A stretch of 64,000 nucleotides of DNA from Alentia gelatinosa (taxonomy: Eukaryota > Annelida > Polychaeta > Phyllodocida > Polynoidae), in contig OX465579.1 of the NCBI GenBank assembly GCA_950022655.1, positions 47,533,950-47,597,949 of the forward strand, read 5' to 3'. Each line of letters begins with the position of its first letter. Position 1 is the first letter of the stretch. The position numbers and the translations under genes are program-made. Shown here in pieces: positions 26,301-37,710 of this stretch. Under the pieces are notes generated by a model, which was not told the DNA's origin, did not search any database, and worked only from the letters and a program-made list of their open reading frames with translations.

Positions 26301-29300
26301 TGTTGTTCGGAAGTACACACGTCACCTGGGGGTTTAATTCCAACCTGGGATATGGGATCACCTTATTATTAAGTAATTAAAATCGATATTGCTCGGGTAG
26401 CCTGTGCCTAAAGGTATGATGAAGAGGCGGAGTATAACATGGAACACGATACGATAGGCGGCATCGAAGAGACGGTTCACCGGCTGCGCGACTGGCATAT
26501 GTACATAAACCAATATGGACATAAACCACCTTTAATTTCAAATTATTGATCTCTTAGTACACCATTTCCGGTTTCCGACAGTTTCCAGATTTTGCATCGT
26601 AATTACCTGAGATTGTGTGGCAATCAGGCGATTACCTGTCCTGATAGTTCGAAATGTAACAGGAAACGAGTCATTACTACGTAGAAGGGTGGATTGTGAC
26701 ACCTAAAGTTCTAACAATTGTAAAGATAGCTCTGTAATATGCGTGGACCGAGTTATATTTCAAGAGGCCGAGTTTCTTGTTGGTGTACATGTATAGGTGG
26801 GGAGAGGGGTGGGAAAGTCTAGACACTTGTGTGGACATTCAAAAGAGGCGGTCAGACAGCAGGGGGCGGGGACAGCAATGTAAACAATAATGTGATGCTG
26901 TTAGGGACCTACAAAGATGGACACACTTTACACAATAACTGCAATTACATTGTCCTGATAATCAATTCATTTTGACTTGTTAGGTTTTTTTTTGCTTGTC
27001 ATGTGTAATCTAAAAAATTCTTAACCCCGAACCACCAATGCAAGAATACAGTCACATGTGATATATTTTTGTTGCAGTATATCCATTCGACATACTAAGA
27101 GCACAGTATGGGCGAAACAACATTCATAACAATTATCCATCGAATTGTGCAATTTATTCATTTACGCTGTAATAGAAATTGATTATATCGACTTGTAACG
27201 ACTCCATGAAAGGTCCTTTTAATTTCAGCTATGACCACTCGCAACCAAGGTTCTGGCCACGCAATGGGAAAAATCAATAGTGATCAGCCTGATGCCAACG
27301 TGCAGACTCAATGGAAAAGTCAATGCAGATTGGTCATTGAAGTCAATTAACACGGCCGCCTGGCAACCCCTGCTAATTCTCCGCGCCTGGGAGGCTAAAC
27401 AATCAATCAGAAAGGTGCACATAGCCATATCTGGTAGGCTGTCTGTCCCCACATGAGGAGTGTTCTTAATAAGATCCATCACAAGTTGTTCATAAATATG
27501 GGGTGTTGGGCGTGGTGTCCCAAGTCGACGTGTAAAGGTTTGATCTTAGGAGAAGAGAGCTACCTTCGTTAGACAGGGCGTATTGTAGAGTAAATTATTG
27601 ATGGTCGTATATTGTGGCTGGCGGAGCGGCTGCTGGCATTGGGCCCAGAGTATTGTGGAGTGGGGAGGTGGGGAGGCGGCAACCCGGGTCAGGCCGCTAC
27701 TCGCTAGCTGCCAGCTCGCCTCACCCTCAAGACTGCAGGCCTAGGTTTACACACTAACCCCCGACAAGAAAGCCCAGTCCGTGGGGCGTTTTCTTCAGGC
27801 TTCCCCGCCGCAGTAAGGGCGGGTACGGCGACTGTTGTATGGAACCTACATCTTGGCCCTTTTGTGTCCGCCTCCCTTTTCCTAATATTGCCAACCAACC
27901 CCCCACTGCCCCCCCCCCCTCCACTCGCACGCCCCCCTCCCCCCCGCAGACACCCCACTGTTTCCAGCTGCGCCGCGTTGCTATGGACGCGTCCCTAACA
28001 ACAAAGCTGGCCACCAGTGAACGTGGGTCGCTGGGCTGACATCTGTTCTGTTCAGTGACTGACCCGACTTCCCACTGCTCGTTTAATGCCTAAACCTTAC
28101 AGCCTAAATCGCCTGGATTCTGGCAGGAGATAATCTGGGTTAATAAGGATGACCTGTATGGTCAGGGACCGTGAAAATCAATGTTCACATCGAACTGACA
28201 GTTGGCCATCAGGGGAAGTAGGTCTTTCTTTACCTGTCGTGGTGAGGAAAGAATGGACACTACATGTATATCCGCACACCATGGAAATATCCCGCTAGGA
28301 CTAAATTACATGTACTCTGTTCTCCCGTATAATGTTGTCCGTAGCTTAGAAGAGTGTATCACTCACTACTTAATGTACAATTGAGTACTAGGTGTAATTG
28401 CATTTTTTTGTCGAATGTAACAAACAAGGATGACAGTAAAAAAAAGTTGAAATATTTGTCAAGTGGAATTCTTGCCTCAGCGAGACCAACAAAATTTGGG
28501 AAACACATCACCATCGGCCACAGCATGGGGTCTCCAGGAAGATTCATACCATTTGTCTATTGACATAAATGAGGTTCGACTAATATTGTACTTGTTATTA
28601 CAGGAAAAATGAATTGCTTATACATATATACATGTACTGAAAATGAGAAAAGTGGATTTCCATGGAAAAATTGAAAGCTGCCATCTTTGGATAAAATTGT
28701 TTCATCAATACACTAAAGGTCGAGTAATCGCCTATTGGCCTGCACAAGTACAAGTTGCATTATATATAGCTGCTTCGGTCGGTGGCTTGGTCGGTCTCCT
28801 TTCCGGGGTTACCATGTAAATCCCAAAGACCAGCGCTCAAATGAGAATAAGCTTTGGGAGCGCCCTGAATGGTTTTGTTGTGTAAGGAGTATTATGTGGG
28901 CGGCCACGCTGCGGGAGCGGTGACATTAGCATTGTAAACACGACCGGCTTCGACTTTCACGGGCCGGGCCTAAGGCCGGTCCAAAGTATTGGACGACGTG
29001 CCACGGCCTGTTTACTACCTATCGATTTGAGCATACGTGCAAGTATAAACACAAGTCCTAGGCTCACGTCCAATACACGTTGGTCAATTGGGTTTACATG
29101 TGGCGCTATACGCAAGCCATCTTCTCAACCCGAATCCCTATACGTGTCCGGGAGGAGCAGCGGCCGGCGTGCCCTGTGTCGTTATAGTAAACAATTCACG
29201 AAACGAAGGCGGAGGTAAAAAAGAGATAGCTGACTGACTGACCCATTTTTCGCGAGCACTTGCGGCCTCGGAGGAATGGTAGGGTGTGGTGTCCTGAACC

Positions 29301-29633
29301 ATATCGAGTGTGAGAGGTGAAGCGGGGTGCGTGTCCGTTTGCTGCCACCGGCCGCTAGGTGTAGACTGAGCGGTGGACTGCTACCGCCGACTATTTGTAT
29401 TACGAGCAGGGCGTTCGCACGTCGGGGCACAGAGGTGTAGGTGTCAGTGTGTGTGTGTGTGTGCGCGTGTGTGTGTGTGGGGGGGGGGGGGGGGGGGGGT
29501 GCGCATAGGGGGCGCAGGACGGGGAAGTGGCGCTTGTCTCACTTACCTGTTGCACCTGCTGCACGCTGGTGGGGTTAATGGCCTGCATGTCTGTGACAAA
29601 CGTCTGTGTGGCCATCACCATCTAGGCATTGGT
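14039..29633 (-). CDS. Rfx: RFX1/2/3-type winged-helix transcription factor, with alternative DNA-binding-domain exons
   Basis: The gene has 13 constant coding exons plus one alternative exon position (two versions). They join with consistent GT/AG sites and phases into 745 codons plus stop, close to vertebrate RFX2/RFX3. Order: glutamine-rich activation region (1-180), RFX DNA-binding domain (181-about 262), a QH-rich spacer, then the conserved B, C and dimerization regions (about 330-640) and a Ser/Thr-rich tail. Diagnostic strings include [81 protein letters not shown] and [10 protein letters not shown]. The family binds X-box DNA as homo- or heterodimers in the nucleus and is known for control of ciliary genes. 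The DNA-binding exon exists in two versions (18985-19166 and 19226-19407). The start ATG at 29621 follows an in-frame TAG directly. A 5' UTR exon must lie upstream. Confidence 0.97.
14704..14857 (-). CDS. Rfx: Rfx exon 13, end of the conserved dimerization block
   Basis: Encodes [20 protein letters not shown] followed by the [15 protein letters not shown] and [12 protein letters not shown] signatures, nearly invariant in RFX1-3. Acceptor TTTCGCAG, donor GTACGT. Its first base completes a Ser codon. Confidence 0.98.
15142..15350 (-). CDS. Rfx: Rfx exon 12, dimerization domain
   Basis: Starts with [20 protein letters not shown] and ends [13 protein letters not shown]. Acceptor GGTTTCAG, donor GTATGT, phase 0 in and 2 out. 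This block forms much of the family's helical dimerization domain. Confidence 0.98.
16371..16520 (-). CDS. Rfx: Rfx exon 11, conserved C region
   Basis: 50 codons, phase 0 to 0. Contains [20 protein letters not shown] and [16 protein letters not shown]. Acceptor GTATTAG, donor GTACGC. Confidence 0.98.
16858..16955 (-). CDS. Rfx: Rfx exon 10
   Basis: Encodes [20 protein letters not shown] and [12 protein letters not shown]. Acceptor TTTTTACAG, donor GTAAGT. Its first two bases complete a Ser codon begun in exon 9. Confidence 0.97.
17238..17392 (-). CDS. Rfx: Rfx exon 9
   Basis: Encodes [20 protein letters not shown], then [20 protein letters not shown] and RPIP. The second half is a hallmark of the RFX family. 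Acceptor TTGTTTCAG, donor GTAAGT. Confidence 0.97.
17681..17989 (-). CDS. Rfx: Rfx exon 8, QH-rich spacer and B region
   Basis: The first third is an acidic then QHQHQQ-rich linker. It is followed by the conserved helix block [20 protein letters not shown] and [19 protein letters not shown]. Acceptor CTTCTTCAG, donor GTAAGT, phase 2 in and 2 out. Confidence 0.96.
18630..18752 (-). CDS. Rfx: Rfx exon 7, wing of the DNA-binding domain
   Basis: Encodes [13 protein letters not shown], the W1 wing that in the solved human RFX1 domain makes most major-groove contacts, followed by SPLNQF and MAMRQTP. It is shared by both exon 6 versions. Acceptor GTTTTAG, donor GTAAGT. Confidence 0.97.
18985..19166 (-). 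CDS. Rfx: Rfx exon 6A, canonical DNA-binding-domain exon
   Basis: 182 bp, phase 0 in and 2 out. It encodes [49 protein letters not shown]: helices H1-H3 of the winged-helix domain, nearly identical to vertebrate RFX1-3. Acceptor TGTTATCAG, donor GTAATA. It lies only 59 bp downstream (in transcript order) of exon 6B and cannot be joined to it in frame. Confidence 0.97.
19226..19407 (-). CDS. Rfx: Rfx exon 6B, divergent duplicate of the DNA-binding-domain exon
   Basis: Exactly 182 bp with the same phases as exon 6A. It encodes [49 protein letters not shown]. The helix-3 core [10 protein letters not shown] is intact, there is no stop or frameshift, and both splice sites are standard (CACAG acceptor, GTACTG donor). 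Identity to 6A is 39 of 61 residues, and many changes are conservative (D/E, L/I/M, Y/F), which suggests maintained function. It is most likely used instead of 6A. Confidence 0.93.
23271..23405 (-). CDS. Rfx: Rfx exon 5, end of the N-terminal activation region
   Basis: Encodes [32 protein letters not shown] and HTTRASPAT, matching the RFX2/3 segment just before the DNA-binding domain. Donor GTAAGT, phase 0 out. The acceptor is a TTGCAGCAG tandem (NAGNAG), so the first Gln may be included or skipped. Confidence 0.9.
23694..23757 (-). CDS. Rfx: Rfx exon 4
   Basis: 64 bp encoding [20 protein letters not shown]. Acceptor GTTGCAG, donor GTAAGT. Its first base completes the Met codon left by exon 3. 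Confidence 0.88.
25401..25536 (-). CDS. Rfx: Rfx exon 3, glutamine/valine-rich activation region
   Basis: Encodes [20 protein letters not shown] and [20 protein letters not shown], comparable with the QVQHVYPAQVQYVEGGD region of vertebrate RFX. Phase 1 in, 2 out. The donor GTATGG was chosen because it alone fits the phase of exon 4. Confidence 0.85.
25905..26034 (-). CDS. Rfx: Rfx exon 2
   Basis: Encodes [20 protein letters not shown] and [20 protein letters not shown], a Ser/Thr/Gln-rich activation-type segment. Acceptor GTTCTTAG, donor GTAAGC, phase 0 in and 1 out, fitting both neighbours. Confidence 0.85.
27580..28060. other. GC-rich low-complexity segment in Rfx intron 1
   Basis: Poly-C rich tracts and CpG clusters, with GTTGCTATGGACGC at 27977-27990 resembling an imperfect X-box. 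It could be an alternative promoter. The open frames here are compositional artefacts. Confidence 0.35.
29444..29500 (+). repeat. (GT)n followed by a poly-G run, beside Rfx exon 1
   Basis: GTGTGTGTGTGTGTGCGCGTGTGTGTGTG followed by about 21 G, within 50 bp of the exon 1 donor. Confidence 0.95.
29547..29633 (-). CDS. Rfx: Rfx exon 1, translation start
   Basis: Translation starts at 29621 with [20 protein letters not shown] and ends QQVQQ before GTAAGT. An in-frame TAG sits directly before the ATG. The third codon is another ATG with a better G at +4, so initiation may use either. The acceptor CATTGCAG at 29634-29636 means a 5' UTR exon lies upstream. Confidence 0.85.
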
Positions 29634-30398
29634 CTGCAATGGAAACAAACACCAGTTAAGCATGGCTATCACAGGTTCAAGGAGGTGATACACACAGAGA
29701 GGCGCTTCTGCCTGGCGCCGGGGGGAGGGTGTGAACGGAGTGAAAGCCACTTCGAGTGGCTGTCGCTCACCCTTACACTGATAATGAGATCTCACGGGTA
29801 TTTGATATACGAAAGTAGATTAATTGAACGGAACTGAATGACTTTCCTTTGACAACACACCCCTAAAACTAAACCAATACAAGTATACGAGCTTGGAATG
29901 AACGAGTTATATTCTAAAAGTGAAAATATGGGATGATGATTGACAACACATAATTGCAGCAGTGAACACTCAATTACCTACAAGGGACTGAAGACAACGG
30001 CGAATACCCCAAACTGTTCATCCTGCATACAGATTGAACGCATTGGATGTAACTGTTGGTGGGCTGGTTTCAGCGCGCTCGAGTTAATTGATAGTTGGTG
30101 CTCCCATGGTAATTCTCCTGACAGGACCGGACACAGACGGCCGGGGGGTCGCGGTAGCGGGAGGAGGAGGAACGCGCGCGGCCGTAACTATGGTGAAGGA
30201 GAGACCGGATGGACGCATTCACACGTTCACCCCTGGCGCCCACACCTGGACAGTCGAATCGATGATGACACTGGCCCTAGCAACGCACGCCCTGGTCTTT
30301 GTCCCAGAACCGGCCACTCAGGTGTCCGAGCGCGCCCGCTAAGCCCACCTAAAGGCAATCTTATCTGCCGCCCGACCCGCCCAGGCACATCTGCTTAC

Positions 30399-30480
30399 GG
30401 TCCGCCTCGGCCGCGCGAGAGAGCGCTGAATTATTGACATTTGGACACAGTGCAAATTCCACTCAGCAGCTATCGCGGCC
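30399..30480 (-). other. Possible 5' untranslated exon of Rfx
   Basis: On the minus strand a CpG-rich segment ends in GGCGGACC directly before a GTAAGC donor at 30398. This makes it a plausible noncoding first exon to splice to 29633. The 5' boundary is unknown and no transcript evidence is available. Confidence 0.3.
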
Positions 30481-31620
30481 CGCTGTATGGCGGCCAAACA
30501 ATGGGTTGTCATGGTAAACTATGCCTACCCGACGCCAAGCACAATGGCGGCCGGCCGATGTCAAGCCATTTGGTTGTTTGTGCACCACGGCAACATACCA
30601 ACTCCATGGTTACCGCTGTGTACCAAAACAATCTCCTTGGAGACGGGACGCTACAATCCATACCATGCTCTCCGGCGCCATTTGGGCCAATTATTATCGA
30701 GTTTCCTGAATTTCCATTTTAGGTTGTTGCGCGAAAGCATTTACCGTGCGCACAAAGAGGCCATTTGATCAAACGTTCTGGTCGGGAGCAAACCATAAAA
30801 ATCCCCCCTCCCTTGTTGAGCGCTCTTTACCGGGGTCCGACTCTTCTCAGTCCCGGCCCAGGGCCACATATCCCCACCCCACGTCCCCCGCCTACAGCGC
30901 AGAATGGAATTTCTATTTCTATTAGAGTCCGAATCAATCAGCGGACTGGGTACCAGGTAGTTAATCACTTCCTCAGGAAATAGACGCCCCAGGCGGGGGT
31001 ACCTTGCCAACGCCGCCTTTATTAACTAGCATCTGAATTATTTCTGAGATGAAAACACGGCTCCTACTTTATTTGATTCATGGGGTTTCCTTCTTTAAAA
31101 AAAAAGCGGAATCCAGATAACCTTTTAAATCACTTAGGTTATTTCCGATTCCTGTATCATCATGACTATCTAAACTATCACGACTTGCACTACCATGATC
31201 CATCTGATTTCATGTTACAATAACAAGAATGACTGAACTCGCAATAATGAATCCCCCAGCCAATATCAGCGCGATTACATTAGTTACCGTGCAGTCGTCT
31301 GTTGGTGGTGTTTTTACTTCGCACCAGATTCATTACTGTCAGTATTTGATAAGCGGTCCCATGTCACCGGCGGCTTTAAACAACTTACTAACGCAGAGAC
31401 GTCGAACTCTGTTGTCTCTGTTACCGAGGTTATCAAGGTTGTGAGTGGGAGATTTATGGAGGTGGCCGATAACCGACGATGAGTGCATGTTGTATACGTC
31501 CCGTTGCTAGGCAGCGGGCAAGCTCCTGGCCAGCAACTAGTTGAACAAAATCCCTGGTCGGCTTGGTTATGACGCGGCGGGTGGGTTGCTAAGGACGCTA
31601 AAGCTCCACACAGGCGAGGC
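30480..31620 (-). promoter_or_regulatory. GC-rich promoter-like zone upstream of Rfx
   Basis: The zone is richer in GC and CpG than its surroundings. It has two YY1-type ATGGCGGCC words at 30487-30495 and 30543-30552, and GGCGCCATTT at 30674-30683. It also has imperfect X-box-like sequences at 30505-30519, 31503-31515 and 31585-31598. These are typical of TATA-less housekeeping promoters and of RFX-controlled genes. The transcription start is not determined. Confidence 0.45.
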
Positions 31621-31699
31621 TCGCGGCTGTTGATTGGCGGTCAATGACAATTCTAACTCCGCAAATACTTCCTCCTGCACGCAACCTAATGGTTACGAT

Positions 31700-32840
31700 C
31701 CAGATCAAAGTTTGAATCTAGACTAGGCGCATATTTCGCTTGGTAGAATGAGAATCGCCAAGTCAGTAGAGTACTTAACGGGGTCGGATTGAATTATACG
31801 AATTACGATGTTCCATGGCAGTGGGCTTTGATAACAAATCCGTGTACATCTAACTAACATTGACAGGTATACCTAAGATCAAAGGTACAAAACTGAACTG
31901 TGTTCATATTCGATGCTAATTGATCTATCTAAAATCTAATAAACCCGTTTAACCTTCAATGTGTTCACACATTTCATCCTGATATATACACAGCTAATTC
32001 CGTGCAGAGCGTTTGAATAACAATGACACGTATCCCCTCCCCCTTCTGAAATACCAGTAACACATGCCGATTTGTAGCCGAGGAAAGCGATGATAAATTC
32101 GCAGGGTGAAAAACGTTTCCCAATATCTTAATTATATTTTTTTTTTTCAAAATTAATTTTCATTAAAACAAAACACCTTTTTGGAACCCCCTCCCAATCC
32201 GTGATGTAATAATGTCAACAACGATCGGTTCCCTTGCCGACGGTTCAACAGTCAATATCGCCAGGGAAGCGAGTGGTGTGAAACTTAAATTATTATATAC
32301 CTGTGGCCGAACATTCTACGTATACTGCCAGCTCCTACCCATGTCGTACAACACGTACGTTACGTACCAGGTATGTACGTGACGTAAAGGCCCGGCCCCA
32401 CTGGTGCAATATGATCGTCTCACATGTTTTATGACCCACATAACAAGCCCTCGGCGGGGTTTATGACTCCTATTGCGATGGAATCATCGCACTCAATTGC
32501 AAGAAAAATCCCAGGGTATGCCCCACTGATGCAAAGGAATTGGCGCATCACTTCTGACACCACCTATGTATATAGGCCCAACTGTAGAACTTAATTTCTA
32601 TCATTTATGAGGTACACATATCTAATCATAATAATATCACTTCTCAACCCTCACACTTTACAATGTGTCAGAATACACCTAGCCTACAGCCACAACCTCT
32701 TGTTTTCACAGCTTTAACACCGGATACCTGGCACCCAAATGGATGCTGTGTTTGGCCCCAGGTACCAGTGGTCAGGTTAGACTATTTTTATACAAATTCT
32801 ACAGTTTCTATATAAATTTAAAAGAAAGTATACGACATGT
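31700..32840. other. Intergenic, no gene seen
   Basis: AT-rich with no recognisable coding frame. The part around 32380-32550 (CCACTGGTGCAATATGATCG and similar) looks like a decayed member of the repeat family at 32860. Confidence 0.4.
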
Positions 32841-32859
32841 ACAATGAATCAGTCGTAAA

Positions 32860-33190
32860 TCATGAGCATTTCAAGATGTGCGATGCGACGGATCCATCGC
32901 ATTGCACACGCGTGCAATCGCGGCTCCACAGGAGCGATTGTGTGCGATGCATGACTTTTTATGGAATTGCGAAGAGTCCGTTGCACCAGTGGTGCTGGGC
33001 CTTTAGGGGTATGTACAGCAGCCAAATCCAAATGGTGCCAGATCCGCCGCATCGCATACAATTACACACATATGCAAGCCCAGCCCCACAGAAGCGGTTG
33101 TGTGCGATGCGAGGTCATTTTTATGGCCCTCCCAGGCTGTTTATGACTTGCGACAATTGCATTGCACCAGTGGGACCGGGCCTTAGGTCT
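32860..33190 (+). repeat. GCGATGCGA-type palindromic repeat, two tandem partial copies
   Basis: GTGCGATGCGACGG...CATCGCATTGCACAC palindromes and the block CCACAGGAGCGATTGTGTGC occur here. A second diverged copy begins near 33040 (CGCATCGCATACAATTACAC, then AAGCGGTTGTGTGCGATGCG). Related copies lie at 8520-8640 (minus) and 55860-56050 (plus). Confidence 0.75.
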
Positions 33191-35300
33191 GGCGGCCAGT
33201 GAAGGAGGAAGCCTCCACTGGTTGTGGAAAATGACGTCACACTAATCTGGTCTATATGAACTGCAAACCTGGTCCGCAAGAACACCTTCAGAGGGAAAAA
33301 CGTATCTATCCAAAAATTACCTGACTTAGAACAAGAACGGAAATGAGGGGTCTCCAAACTATAAAGTTTCACAACTGTATATTCTCAGCCGCATAGGTTA
33401 ATGGAAGTTGTAAAGCATACGCATTCACAAAATAAACTGGATATTCCTCTGCTTGTAAACGGTTCCCACAGAAATGGCATGCACTTAACCGCAACTCTTC
33501 AGCAAGCACATCGTCTTATTAAATATTGAGTAATCCTACATTCCCACGCAACTCCCTTCACATCATGCATGCGTGTGCATGCACGTCTGCGGCTTCTGTC
33601 ACAGTGTAACATATCCAATGCCAAAGACTTGATACCCCAAATAGAAAGGAGAGTTTCTGAAGTGAAACAACTAATGTACAGGTGGATGAAAATTAAAAAA
33701 AAAAAAATCAACAATTGGCTATAATGTATCGTTAGACGGGGGCGTGTGGTGAATCCGAAGTATGACTGGACATCTGACCAGGTAAGTGATTTGAACCACA
33801 GTAATTCGCCCATTTTCGCTGTATTTCCGGTTTTGAACCTGTCCTCAAATATTTTTTTTTAGATAAACTGGAAATGGATCTTCATCTACAACTAGCAATC
33901 TAAGGAATTAGAAATAAATATTGGCTATAATGTAGTTCTATATTCAATTACTAAAATACGCTTGTTTTAAGCTTTCATTTAATGATACAAAGACCAATGA
34001 GAAAAGCACATGAAACACCATACAAGGATAGATTAAAGTAGTGCTTCCAACTCTCTACACTAGGTGGCGTACAGGGACGGTATTTGTATGGGACCGCAGA
34101 TAGCCATGACTGCAAGCTCTATAAATCTTTAAGTATCACAAAGAGTACCTATTATCACCCTACAATATTTAGTGAATGAAATATAAGTATTCCCTCCCGT
34201 CTAACGGAAAGACGACTAATAATGACTAGATTTCGGTGACGTTGATAGCTTTAGTTATTTTTTTCTAAAACTCACAGGGGAACTACGCCCACCATGGAGC
34301 TAACCCACAAGACTTTTTTCTAATAAACTGTAAATGAAAAGTATTTCTTTGGATGAGAGAGAACTGTCATCTCTGGAGAAAAAAATGAAAACAACCCAAT
34401 TTGCTAATTCACATTAATTTGCTTATGGGCACATATCGCCCATTCTTGTGTGAACACGGCTTCTTCTACTCGATGCTAGAATCTCCTAGTCTAAATGATT
34501 CGGAGAAAAATACTGAATTAGAAACCCTGGCCTGACTACTTGGTTTAATCTAACAAGCCTCCTACATGATATGTATATATAATATAATCGATATCGTTAG
34601 AAGTTCAAATCTGTCTGGTTACTTTAAGATAAGAAATAATTGGAATTCTACATATGTACATCTGTGAAACGTTTTTCTTATTGGATGCTTAAATCAAACC
34701 GATTAACCGAAAGCAGGTTTGGGACTTTCAGGATTAAGTGCAGTCGGCCTTTGATGGTGACATGACCAAAACAAACTACCCGAGCGTTTGCTGATAATGG
34801 TTTGATAATAATTTATCACTTCAGTGTAATATCAAATAGAACTTATTTTAACACACTTAGGCAAACAGCCAACAACGTATATTTTTGATAGAATCAGTGT
34901 TCTAAATCTATTGCCTTTATTAAAACTATAGCCGAGCTTAGTATTTTTGTCATGTTGTAATCATTCAAATCCTCTGACTTTACAAATGTATATATCTCAA
35001 TATATTTACGCCATTACCACGTCCTGAGGGAGCTTTATTAAAAGCAGGTCTCCCAGTACCACTCTTACCTCAATATAGATTTTTCAATAGGTTTAGAAAT
35101 AAAATAAAGGATTTTACAGGTTTTTCAAGGCCAAAAACATAGGCTTTCATAGTTGTTTTTTTAGTGTTGATATTTTCATGATGATGGAGTCAAAATATAG
35201 TGAACCACTTATTTTCACTTCTTGATTTCTATAAAGATTTATCTAGAACATGTACTAATTTCCAGGATGTCAGGTTCATCAGATTAGACATGCATGCTGA
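33191..35300. other. Intergenic, no gene seen
   Basis: AT-rich sequence without a supportable gene or RNA. The frames present are short and lack domains. Confidence 0.4.
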
Positions 35301-35307
35301 GTTTACA

Positions 35308-36260
35308 ACAGGCTAGCCATACTGGCAAGAAGTCATACAAACTGTTGATTCTTAAACATTTTTATGATCTCTTAAATATAGAGATAATACGGGTTTCTTG
35401 TCATTTGAAAATCTCACTATTTGTCAAGTTAACTTCTAAAATTTCCTGTATACATCAAGCTGCATTGCAATGAAAAAAATATGAGTTTTCATAAGTTATA
35501 TTGGTTACTTTCAAAAGTTAAAGGCTGAGTAATGGCTCAAGAGTTGAAATGTAGGTTTTCATAGGTTTTAAAGCTTTCACTGGGAGGCCTGTAAAGGTGC
35601 GTAGGGTTGGCTTGTTAAAATTAGTAAATGCCTGTCTATAGGCTACAGGAAGGCATATAAGGGACTTAGATTGACTTCTGCTGCATATCTAAGCAGTATA
35701 ATAACAAAAGCAAAAACGTTCTCTGAAATTAGAATATAATAATATTGCATCATTTCAAATCAAGCCCTTTTTCTCCATTTTCCATGACAGGGTTTTGACA
35801 TATGGCAGATATCCCGAAAGGGGCATTTTGCTATTTTTCTATTTCGATAATAAAATAGTCTATTTTGGTTTTCACTATGAGTAAAACAAAAGTTGAGGTA
35901 CCAAAATGTTTGTAAAAGATTCAAGATTTTACTGGGTTTTGATTCTGTTTCAATATGGAATCCTATGGAATCTTCACTCATATTCAAGAAGTCAAACATT
36001 TTGCCTAACTTTTCAACATGATATCTGAGAAAATATGTCAAAAATAAAAACAGATAAATTACATCAATAAATTCATGATATATGTGACAATACTGGCCAT
36101 AATCTCTGGTTTAATATATACAAGTACTACCCAACTAATATACTACCAATCTGAATCTTTTTCAAAGCCTAAGTTAGGAAAATCTTTGCATATCAATTCA
36201 AAAATAACTAGTTTTCAATCCCTAATATGGTTGCACGGCCTATAATACGGTTTTACAGTT
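35308..36260 (+). repeat. Dispersed repeat, related segments at 58385-58655 and 54361-54580
   Basis: 35335-35595 (CAAACTGTTGATTCTTAAAC to TTTCACTGGGAGGCCTG) aligns directly with 58405-58645. 35765-35960 (TTTTGACATATGGCAGATAT and GGGTTTTGATT) aligns with 54370-54560. The order suggests one larger unknown element of which two pieces survive elsewhere. Confidence 0.65.
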
Positions 36261-37677
36261 CAACTCTGCCTGTCTCTGGCAAGATGTTATTAAGGGTCTC
36301 TTTTGAGAAGCTTTATAAAACAAGTCCTCCTGTTGGAGTACCTAGATAGTAGTCTTTCGTCTTCTTAAAAACGTAAAAAACTCATCACGGATACAAAAGC
36401 TATACATGCAATATCATATAACCTAGAATCTCTAATTTTGATGATTAGTGCCTCCATGTACAATTAGTGTAAGGGCAGCTCATGGGTCATTGTATTGAAA
36501 AAGGTACAAACGTACTTTGGGCAATTTCTCTACCTTTTTTCATAGCTTGTGGTACTTCTATTTATCTCACACAGGTATATTTGGTATTCATCGACAAGAA
36601 ACATTATGATGAAACAGAAAAGGTATATTATTAGGGGTTTCTTGTCCACACCTTTGGTTTTGGAGTCATTGAAACCTGGAAGACATCTAAATTTAACCAC
36701 TTTTTAAGAAACATAGCCACAGCTCCCCTTATAAGTCAATGTATTACTTACTACCAACCACATAAATGAAAACATGGCTAGATCTATTCTCTACACAGTA
36801 GGTACAGCAACCACGATGTGGGTGACAGTTGGAACTGTCATCCCCTTTTATAGTTTTGTACCATGTGACCTCTCTCGGCCAATCGGAGCTCAGATGTTGT
36901 TTTTGGATGACATTTGTTTATGTTCCGTGTTTAGGGCATGGCTATCATTGACAACAGTGTCAACAGATATGTTTTGGGGCCCAAAACTTGTCTTGAAACC
37001 GGGCTGGGCTTCAAAAGAAACGGAAGTTTCATCTATGAGAATCATCAGTCTGTATTCTACATGAAACGAACATGATGACCATGACGTTTTGGGGCCTAGT
37101 AACTAAGGTGAGTTACCTTAGTTACCTGAGTCAACAATCTGTCTGGTGGCTAAGTGACAACATGGCAGCGGATCTTTTCTGCTCATGTTTCTGTTTGTTT
37201 GTAAGTGTTAATAAACAAAGATTTAGAGGTAAGACACTGAGAAATGTTACAGTTAATTGTACATGGTACAAGCCCTGTGGGGGGGGGGGGGGGGGGGCGA
37301 TGCAGCAACTATAAGATTTGGTTTGGTTTTTCCATCTGCAACATTTTGATTAACATGATTTTTTTTTAAACATTAAAAAAAGAAAAAAAGTCCAACCAAA
37401 TGAATCAAAATAATCACATTTACAGAACAGTCAGGTGATAATATGTACAAACTCCAGCTGTTTCAAGTGATTTACCTAGTCCCTAGAAACAATATTCAGT
37501 AGGGAACGTTCCCGTATGCGGATTTGTATTGCTGTGTTAATAAGATATTTTTAATCTATTTCTCTAGAAGCTAACAAACTATAAATCTGTTCATGGAAGG
37601 TCAAGAATGGTTAGGATAAATCCTGAAATCATTGGATTCCTGCTACAAAAACCGACTATACATAATATACTATGAGC

Positions 37678-37710
<33 letters not shown>

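Noticed and set aside
27225..27482. 85-codon minus-strand frame in Rfx intron 1
   Set aside because: No recognisable domain, no splice sites that fit exon phases of Rfx, and no paralogue in the window.
29373..29837. 154-codon frame on the plus strand across the GT/G run
   Set aside because: It runs through a microsatellite and lies antisense to Rfx exon 1. Composition explains the open frame.
29940..30722. Overlapping long frames on the plus strand in the GC-rich zone
   Set aside because: GC-rich promoter DNA lacks stop codons by chance; no domain, and several frames are open at once.
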